Both the position numbers and the translations under genes were made by a program. From NCBI GenBank assembly GCA_903813345.2, contig CAIIXF020000008.1:135341-199340 (forward strand): a stretch of DNA of 64,000 nucleotides, written 5' to 3'. Below are positions 11,831-22,600 of this stretch, one piece after another (the stretch's first letter is position 1; each line of letters opens with the position of its first letter). The notes beneath the pieces were generated by a model. The model saw nothing but the letters and a program-made list of their open reading frames with translations, had not been told where the DNA came from and made no database searches. Source of the DNA: Owenia fusiformis. Lineage: Eukaryota > Annelida > Polychaeta > Sabellida > Oweniidae.

Positions 11831-14800
11831 ATATATATATATATATAAAAATATATATATATATATAAAACTAGATACATTAATAAAGAAACACGGGAAT
11901 GGCCTTACAAAAAACGAAAAGTGTTACATTACGCAATTTGAATGCAAAACTAGTAACTTTTACGGTTTACCGAAAATACACAAATGTGAACTTATAAGAG
12001 ACAGATGTAAATGTGAACAATCCGAATATATAAAAATGGAATGTCCATACAATTTGACTTTTCGTCCGATAGTTGGCGGTCCAGCTAGTGAGACTAGCAA
12101 ACTAAGCGAATTTATTGATAAAATTTTACAACCATTAGTACCAGAAGCGATGGGAAATAGTTACATTAAAGACGACATGGATTTCATAAAGAAATTACCC
12201 AATCTTACTACTAACTCTTCTACAATGCTGGTATCATTCGATGTAGTAGGATTATACAGCAATATTCCGCATGAACTAGGTTTACAAGCAATATCTTATT
12301 GGTTGGATAAATACGATAATGACATCATAAAACGGATTTCTCCTGATTTCATTATGAAAGCTATAGAATTAATCCTCGAAAACAACTTTCTTCAATTCGA
12401 TAACGAAGTGTTCCGACAACTGAAAGGAACAGCCATGGGAACGAAAATGGCCCCGTGCTATAGTAATTTAACTTTAGCGTTTGTGGAAGAGAAATTAATG
12501 GATGAGATGCAAATAACATTTCCCGAAGATATTGCCAAATTCATTCAAATTAATTGGAGACGATATCTGGATGATTGCTTTATTCTTTGGCCTTTCTCTG
12601 AAGAAAGATTGAAAGCCTTTCACATGGTTCTAAACAGTATTGATGACAATATAAAATATACATGTGAAAGTAACAGAAACCAACTCCCGTTCCTCGATAT
12701 CATGGTTAAAATAAAACCTGGAGGTGAAATCGCAACAGACATTTTTAGAAAACCAACTGATACGCAACAATATTTGAACTTTAACTCATGTCAGACCACC
12801 ATGTTAAGATCAATTTACCGTATAACTTAGCCCGCCGTATCATCTGTATTGTAAGTGAAGAAGAAGTGCAAATTGAAAGATTAACCGAATTGGAGATTAC
12901 ACTGATATCACGTGGTTACCCCAGAGGCCTGATACACGATGCAATAAAAAAAGCCAGAGAATATACTAGACATGATCTACTATACGGAAACAACAATGAC
13001 AACAAAAAGGGTGATAAAAAAATCCCTTTTATTTCAACATTCAACCCTAGAAACCCAGACTTGTTTTCAACTTTAAAAGAAAATGCAGTTGTTCTTAACA
13101 ATGATACAAAAATGAGAGACGTGATCACTAAAAAACCATTTTTAAAGAGTAAACGTCAAAGCAGAAACTTGAAAAGAATCATAACTTCTTCTGCTTTCAA
13201 ATCTAATAAAGAGGATATAACTGTGACCAAATGTGAAAAACCAAGATGTGGCTGCTGTGTTCATATTTCTAATGATATTAAATACAATGGCAAAACATTC
13301 AACGCCAAGGTATCAATGAATTGTGAATCAAGAAACTTACTATATGCCATGAAATGTGTTGGATGTAACGAGATTTACATTGGACAAACGGGCGACAAAC
13401 TTCGGAACAGGGTCCGGGTCCATAAGCAACAAATTCGTGACCCTACTGTCCGTATGTTGCCAGTAAGCGAGCATATTGATAATTGTGCTACTGGACATGA
13501 ACCAAAATTCACAATAATGCCTTTTTTTAAATTTCATGAAGACGATATCGAACAAAGAATCGCCATGGAAAATCATTTTATTAACATTTTTCAACCCAAA
13601 CTAAACAAATAAATTGTTTATTGGTTACTATACATGTAACGGTTAAATTGTACGTGATGGATAAATACTACTGACAATAATTAATTGTATTAATATTACG
13701 TCATATACCTTTTTACCTGTATATTTTTAAACCAAAAATAAACAAATAAATTGTTTATTGGTTACTATATAAGCGGATTATATTTATATTACGTCATACT
13801 TACCTGTATATATCTTAAACCAAAACTAAACAAATAAATTGTTTATTGGTTTCCATGACGTTTAATTAATTATATTAATATTACGTCATACTTACCTGTA
13901 TACCTCTTGTTCTCATTTTTGAAAAATCTACTGAGGAATAAAGAAACATGTTTAGATTTTCAAACGTATTTTATAAGTTCTTCTTATTTTTACTTATATA
14001 TATATATATACATACATGAGAGTGATTCATTCTAAATAGAATCAGCTGCTCATGTACCTTCATGACTTGTAGATTCTGTGATCGTGCTTTCAAAATGACT
14101 CATATATATATATATATATACATGAGAGTGATTCATTCTAAATAGAATCAGCTGCTCATGTACCTTCATGACTTATAGATTCTGTGATCGTGCATTCAAA
14201 ATGACTCATATATACATGAGAGTGATTCATTCTAAATAGAATCAGCTGCTCATGTACCTTCATGACTTGTAGATTCTGTGATCGTGCATTCAAAATGACT
14301 CATATATATATATATACATGAGAGTGATTCATTCTAAATAGAATCAGCTGCTCATGTACCTTCATGACTTGTAGATTCTGTGATCGTGCATTCAAAATGA
14401 CTCATATATATATATATATACATGAGAGTGATTCATTCTAAATAGAATCAGCTGCACATGTACCTTCATGACTTGTAGATTCTGTGATCGTGCATTCAAA
14501 ATGACTCATATATATATATATATACATGAGAGTGATTCATTCTAAATAGAATCAGCTGCTCATGTACCTTCATGACTTATAGATTCTGTGATCGTGCATT
14601 CAAAATGACTCATATATATATATACATGAGAGTGATTCATTCTAAATAGAATCAGCTGCACATGTACCTTCATGACTTGTAGATTCTGTGATCGTGCATT
14701 CAAAATGACTCATATATATATACATGAGAGTGATTCATTCTAAATAGAATCAGCTGCTCATGTACCTTCATGACTTGTAGATTCTGTGATCGTGCATTCA

Positions 14801-17800
14801 AAATGACTCATATATGTATATATGAGAGTGATTCATTCTAAATAGAATCAGCTGCTCATGTACCTTCATGACTTGTAGATTCTGTGATCGTGCATTCAAA
14901 ATGACTCATATATATATATATATATACATGAGAGTGATTCATTCTAAATAGAATCAGCTGCTCATGTACCTTCATGACTTGTAGATTCTGTGATCGTGCA
15001 TTCAAAATGACTCATATATATATATATGAGAGTGATTCATTCTAATTAGAATCAGCTGCTCATGTACCTTCATGACTTGTAGATTCTGTGATTGTGCATT
15101 CAAAATGACTCATATATACATGAGAGTGATTCATTCTAAATAGAATCAGCTGCACATGTACCTTCATGACTTGTAGATTCTGTGATCGTGTATTCAAAAT
15201 GACTCATATATATATATATATACATGAGAGTGATTCATTCTAAATAGAATCAGCTGCTCATGTACCTTCATGACTTGTAGATTCTGTGATCGTGCATTCA
15301 AAATGACTCATATATATATATATATACATGAGAGTGATTCATTCTAAATAGAATCAGCTGCTCATGTACCTTCATGACTTGTAGATTCTGTGATCTTGCA
15401 TTCAAAATTACTCATATATATATATACATGAGAGTGATTCATTCTAAATAGAATCAGCTGCTCATGTACCTTCATGACTTGTAGATTCTGTGATTGTGCA
15501 TTCAAAATGACTCATATATATATACATGAGAGTGATTCATTCTAATTAGAATCAGCTGCACATGTACCTTCATGACTTGTAGATTCTGTGATCGTGCATT
15601 CAAAATGACTCATATATATATACATGAGAGTGATTCATTCTAAATAGAATCAGCTGCTCATGTACCTTCATGACTTGTAGATTCTGTGATCGTGCATTCA
15701 AAATGACTCATATATATATATATATATATACATGAGAGTGATTCATTCTAAATAGAATCAGCTGCACATGTACCTTCATGACTTGTAGATTCTGTGATCG
15801 TGCATTCAAAATGACTCATATATATACATGAGAGTGATTCATTCTAAATAGAATCAGCTGCTCATGTACCTTCATGACTTGTAGATTCTGTGATCGTGCA
15901 TTCAAAATGACTCATATATACATGAGAGTGATTCATTCTAAATAGAATCAGCTGCTCATGTACCTTCATGACTTGTAGATTCTGTGATCGTGCATTCAAA
16001 ATGACTCATATATACATGAGAGTGATTCATTCTAAATAGAATCAGCTGCTCATGTACCTTCATGACTTGTAGATTCTGTGATCGTGCATTCAAAATGACT
16101 CATATATACATGAGAGTGATTCATTCTAAATAGAATCAGCTGCTCATGTACCTTCATGACTTGTAGATTCTGTGATCGTGCATTCAAAATGACTCATATA
16201 TATATATATATACATGAGAGTGATTCATTCTAAATAGAATCAGCTGCTCATGTACCTTCATGACTTGTAGATTCTGGGATCGTGCATTCAAAATGACTCA
16301 TATATACATGAGAGTGATTCATTCTAAATAGAATCAGCTGCTCATGTACCTTCATGACTTGTAGATTATGTGATCGTGCATTCAAAATGACTCATATATA
16401 CATGAGAGTGATTCATTCTAAATAGAATCAGCTGCTCATGTACCTTCATGACTTGTGTATTCTGTGATCGTGCATTCAAAATGACTCATATATACATGAG
16501 AGTGATTCATTCTAAATAGAATCAGCTGCTCATGTACCTTCATGACTTGTAGATTCTGTGATCGTGCATTCAAAATGACTCATATATATATACATGAGAG
16601 TGATTCATTCTAAATAGAATCAGCTGCACATGTACCTTCATGACTTATAGATTCTGTGACCGTGCATTCAAAATGACTCATATATATATATATACATGAG
16701 AGTGATTCATTCTAAATAGAATCAGCTGCTCATGTACCTTCATGACTTGTAGATTCTGTGATCGTGCATTCAAAATGACTCATACATATATATATATACA
16801 TGAGAGTGATTCATTCTAAATAGAATCAGCTGCTCATGTACCTTCATGACTTGTAGATTCTGTGATCGTGCATTCAAAATGACTCATATATACATGAGAG
16901 TGATTCATTCTAAATAGAATCAGCTGCTCATGTACCTTCATGACTTGTAGATTCTGTGATCGTGCATTCAAAATGACTCATATATATATATATATATACA
17001 TGAGAGTGATTCATTCTAAATAGAATCAGCTGCACATGTACCTTCATGACTTATAGATTCTGTGATCGTGCATTCAAAATGACTCATATATATATATATA
17101 TATATAAGAGTGATTCATTCTAAATAGAATCAGCTGCTCATGTACCTTCATGACTTGTAGATTCTGTGATCGTGCATTCAAAATGACTCATATATATATA
17201 TACATGAGAGTGATTCATTCTAAATAGAATCAGCTGCACATGTACCTTCATGACTTGTAGATTCTGTGTTTGTGCATTCAAAATGACTCATATATATATA
17301 TATGAGAGTGATTCATTCTAAATAGAATCAGCTGCTCATGTACCTTCATGACTTGTAGATTCTGTGATCGTGCATTCAAAATGACTCATATATATATGAG
17401 GGTGATTCATTCTAAATAGAATCAGCTGCTCATGTACCTTCATGACTTGTAGATTCTGTGATCGTGCATTCAAAATGACTCATATATATATATATATATA
17501 CATGAGAGTGATTCATTCTAAATAGAATCAGCTGCACATGTACCTTCATGACTTGTAGATTCTGTGATCGTGCATTCAAAATGACTCATATATATATATA
17601 TATATATACATGAGAGTGATTCATTCTAAATAGAATCAGCTGCTCATGTACCTTCATGACTTGTAGATTCTGTGATCGTGCATTCAAAATGACTCATATA
17701 TATATATATATATACATGAGAGTGATTCATTCTAAATAGTATCAGCTGCACATGTACCTTCATGACTTGTAGATTCTGTGATCGTGCATTCAAAATGACT

Positions 17801-19598
17801 CATATATACATGAGAGTGATTCATTCTAAATAGAATCAGCTGCACATGTACCTTCATGACTTGTAGATTCTGTGATCGTGCATTCAAAATGACTCATATA
17901 TATATATATGAGAGTGATTCATTCTAAATAGAATCAGCTGCTCATGTACCTTCATGACTTGTAGATTCTGTGATCGTGCATTCAAAATGACTCATATATA
18001 TATATATATACATGAGAGTGATTCATTCTAAATAGAATCAGCTGCACATGTACCTTCATGACTTGTAGATTCTGTGATCGTGCATTCAAAATGACTCATA
18101 TATATATATATATACATGAGAGTGATTCGTTCTAAATAGAATCAGCTGCTCATGTACCTTCATGACTTGTAGATTCTGTGATCGTGCATTCAAAATGACT
18201 CATATATATATATATATATACATGAGAGTGATTCATTCTAAATAGAATCAGCTGCACATGTACCTTCATGACTTGTAGATTCTGTGATCGTGCATTCAAA
18301 ATGACTCATATATACATGAGAGTGATTCATTCTAAATAGAATCAGCTGCACATGTACCTTCATGACTTGTAGATTCTGTGATCGTGCATTCAAAATGACT
18401 CATATATATATATATGAGAGTGATTCATTCTAAATAGAATCAGCTGCTCATGTACCTTCATGACTTGTAGATTCTGTGATCGTGCATTCAAAATGACTCA
18501 TATATATATATATATATACATGAGAGTGATTCATTCTAAATAGAATCAGCTGCACATGTACCTTCATGACTTGTAGATTCTGTGATCGTGCATTCAAAAT
18601 GACTCATATATATATATATACATGAGAGTGATTCATTCTAAATAGAATCAGCTGCTCATGTACCTTCATGACTTGTAGATTCTGTGATCGTGCATTCAAA
18701 ATGACTCATATATATATATATATATACATGAGAGTGATTCATTCTAAATAGAATCAGCTGCTCATGTACCTTCATGACTTGTAGATTCTGTGATCGTGCA
18801 TTCAAAATGACTCATATATATATGAGAGTGATTCATTCTAAATAGAATCAGCTGCTCATGTACCTTCATGACTTATAGATTCTGTGATCGTGCATTCAAA
18901 ATGACTCATATATATATATATATATACATGAGAGTGATTCATTCAAAATAGAATCAGCTGCTCATGTACCTTCATGACTTGTAGATTCTGTGATCGTGCA
19001 TTCAAAATGACTCATATACATGAGAGTGATTCATTCTAATTAGAATCAGCTGCTCATGTACCTTCATGACTTATAGATTCTGTGATCGTGCATTCAAAAT
19101 GACTCATATATACATGAGAGTGATTCATTCTAAATAGAATCAGCTGCTCATGTACCTTCATGACTTGTAGATTCTGTGATCGTGCATTCAAAATGACTCA
19201 TATATATATATATACATGAGAGTGATTCATTCTAAATAGAATCAGCTGCACATGTACCTTCATGACATGTAGATTCTGTGATCGTGCATTCAAAATGACT
19301 CATATATATATATATATACATGAGAGTGATTCATTCTAATTAGAATCAGCTGCTCATGTACCTTCATGACTTGTAGATTCTGTGATCGTGCATTCAAAAT
19401 GACTCATATATATATACATGAGAGTGATTCATTCTAATTAGAATCAGCTGCTCATGTACCTTCATGACTTGCAGATTCTGTGATTGTGCATTCAAAATGA
19501 CTCATATATATATACATGAGAGTGATTCATTCTAAATAGAATCAGCTGCACATGTACCTTCATGACTTATAGATTCTGTGATCGTGCATTCAAAATGA

Positions 19599-19635
<37 letters not shown>

Positions 19636-22600
19636 GAGAGTGATTCATTCTAAATAGAATCAGCTGCACATGTACCTTCATGACTTGTAGATTATGTGAT
19701 CGTGCATTCAAAATGACTCATATATACATGAGAGTGATTCATTCTAAATAGAATCAGCTGCACATGTACCTTCATGACTTGTAGATTCTGTGATCGTGCA
19801 TTCAAAATGACTCATATATATATACATGAGAGTGATTCATTCTAAATAGAATCAGCTGCACATGTACCTTCATGACTTGTAGATTCTGTGATCGTGCATT
19901 CAAAATGACTCATATATATATATATATATACATGAGAGTGATTCATTCTAAATAGAATCAGCTGCACATGTACCTTCATGACTTGTAGATTCTGTGATCG
20001 TGCATTCAAAATGACTCATATATATATATATGAGAGTGATTCATTCTAATTAGAATCAGCTGCTCATGTACCTTCATGACTTGTAGATTCTGTGATCGTG
20101 CATTCAAAATGACTCATATATACATGAGAGTGATTCATTCTAAATAGAATCAGCTGCTCATGTACCTTCATGACTTGTGTATTCTGTGATCGTGCATTCA
20201 AAATGACTCATATATATATATATATATATACATGAGAGTGATTCATTCTAAATAGAATCAGCTGCTCATGTACCTTCATGACTTGTAGATTCTGTGATCG
20301 TGCATTCAAAATGACTCATATATATATGAGAGTGATTCATTCTAAATAGAATCAGCTGCTCATGTACCTTCATGACTTGTAGATTCTGTGATCGTGCATT
20401 GAGTGCCTTCATGTGGTTCTCCACTCTCTCAAAGTCCCTGATCAGCTGCTCATTCCTCTTCCTTCTCCTCTTCTCCTCCTCACAAATCTTCTTCCAATGT
20501 GTCTGTAGCCTTTGTGCTCTCAGGTTTGCCCTTTAAACACAAAATATTAACATTCACTTATTGATCTATACACAGATTTAATTTGTGCTCTAATATTCAG
20601 TCAAAATTTACTATGAATAAGAAAAATGTATACAGTAAAACCTGTATATCTAAACACCTCTCCCTCCAATCCAATCACCTCTCAATATGAACACTTTTTC
20701 TTGGTCCCAATTGACTCAAAAATCAAGAACCTTGGAATATGATCACCTGCTTATCTGAACACTTTGGGCCAATAATAGTCCCATTCAGATAAGACAAGTT
20801 TTAGTGTATATTATTCACAAATACTAGAATTCCATGATTGCGCGTCACCGCAGAAAAACCACAGATTTTTTGCATGGAATTTCATGGAAAACTTGATTTT
20901 TCAAGTCAACCATCTCATCTCATATATTTGTCACTCACCTTGACACCTAAAGATAGTCATTTGTCAACTGATGTTGTTAGGGTGAGATCTGTTTAAAGTT
21001 CTCAAACTTCCGCCTTTGCACTTCATAATTACATCTTATATGTCACAAAATTTGAATTCCCTGCAATTTCGTTATAGTTCAGACATAAGCCGTTGCTTGC
21101 AGAATTTATCGCGGAATTTGAGATTTCATGCAGAATTTGGCACAGAATTTGACTTTTTACTCATGCAGAAAACTTGTCTGTGTGATTTATTGTCATCTAA
21201 GTGAACTGTACTTACAGTCGACTGTCTGACTTGCTGTATGTATTTAGCTCTTGTTCAAGCTCCAGTCTTCCAGTTTCTCTGCAAAACAAATACATGTACA
21301 TTGATGAAGTATAGAATAGTGGATCAATCAAAGTTAGTCTCAAACATTTGATTTAAAGATTCCTGTTTGAAAAATAACATGTGACTCAATTGAGAAATGC
21401 AGCAAAATTCCGAACATGCACCCTGTCCTTAAGCATAAATTATTTGTAAAGGCTAGAGTACCGACAATTGTGGGTACGGGAGACTTCGCTGTGTGGACAC
21501 GCTAGACCGACAAATAAATTGTCAGCACTTTAGCACCTCCTAGTAGGAACACTAGAGAACCAAATGTCGACACTGAAGGCACTCCTAATAGGATCTAATA
21601 GAGAACCGACCATAAGTCTGTGTGTCTGCTAAATACTGTAAAACATGCTAAATACGCAAGCATAGTGATTTCGCCTTTATTTGCCTAAATGTAAAATCGC
21701 GAATCTAAAACTGTGTATTTTCCTGAGTAATGTGGATGAATTAATGGAACAAATGAAGAATAAAATCTACTGGTACAGTTGGGGACATAAATAAATGACA
21801 GGTGGATTTGCTGAAGTGAGGATTTCCCATGTTAAAAATAAGAGAATTTACAAGAGGCCATAAATCAGTGGATGAGATTATACAAAATGTAAAATATACA
21901 AATTTTAAGGGATATGTATCTAGACAATATTGGAAATTATGGGCTTTCAGACCAACATAATTAGGAAATGGTGATCGAAAATCGACCTGTCATTTATTTT
22001 TGTCCCCAACTGTATACATTATTTCTAATTGTGCTTTGTTTATCTTATTCAAGTGTTATATGCAATTATAAAACCAACATGAAGAAAAACTTACAGCATT
22101 TAGCAGACACACAGACTTATGGTCGGTTCTCTATTAGATCCTATTAGGAGTGCCTTCAGTGTCGACATTTGGTTCTCTAGTGTTCCTACTAGGAGGTGCT
22201 AAAGTGCTGACAATTTATTTGTCGGTCTAGCGTGTCCACACAGCGAAGTCTCCCGTACCCAAAATTGTCGGTACTCTAGCCTTTACAAATAATTTATGCT
22301 TAAGGACAGGGTGCATGTTCGGAATTTTGCTGCATTTCTCAATTGTCGTATTTGAATACATTTGTTTGTTTCAAAACTGAGTCCGCAAAAGAAGCAAAAT
22401 GTATAATCTAGACACAGAAAAAAAATTGCAATCCGAAGCGGGATTCGAACTCGGTACTACATGTATGTGCATAGCAGCCAGCGACGCTAACCACAACACT
22501 AACAGTGAATCTTGCGAACAACAGTGAAAGTAGTGGATTTATTTTTGAAAATGTCAGTCCTCTATCTTGCCCTACTTGGAGACGATAGAGTGACAACAAT

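Larger units (their letters stand above)
11862..13995 (+). mobile_element. Penelope-like retroelement, 5'-truncated, inside array C
   Basis: Contains a reverse transcriptase open from about 11,866 and a GIY-YIG endonuclease domain, followed by a 3' region with three subrepeats of roughly 105 bp (ATTGTTTATTGGTTAC, TTACGTCATA, TACCTGTATA). Both flanks are (TA)n of array C. Truncated at the 5' side (RT begins around its first motif) and frameshifted, so not autonomous in this form. Host KIZ is on the opposite strand. Confidence 0.88.
11047..20400 (-). repeat. Array C: ~68 units of KIZ exon-3 tail plus donor plus (TA)n
   Basis: By eye 64 units between 13,997 and 20,400 and four more between 11,047 and 11,820. 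On the minus strand each unit contains the 33 exonic bases ending CTACAAGTCATGAAG, the donor GTACATGAGCAGCTG, a near-palindrome ATTCTATTTAGAAT, then a TA run of variable length (about 4-30 bp) and TGAGTCATTTTG. Unit length about 92-115 bp, varying mainly in the TA run. Two sub-types alternate (GCTGCTCATG and GCTGCACATG on the plus strand). Units are almost identical, implying recent amplification or homogenisation. Interrupted by the Penelope-like element. Confidence 0.93.

Noticed and set aside
13997-20400. A CRISPR-like array (regular repeats)
   Set aside because: The variable parts are (TA)n runs, not unique spacers; the unit is an exon end, and the genome is eukaryotic.
22415-22512. A functional tRNA gene
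   Set aside because: A and B boxes are present but I cannot pair an acceptor stem; better explained as a SINE.
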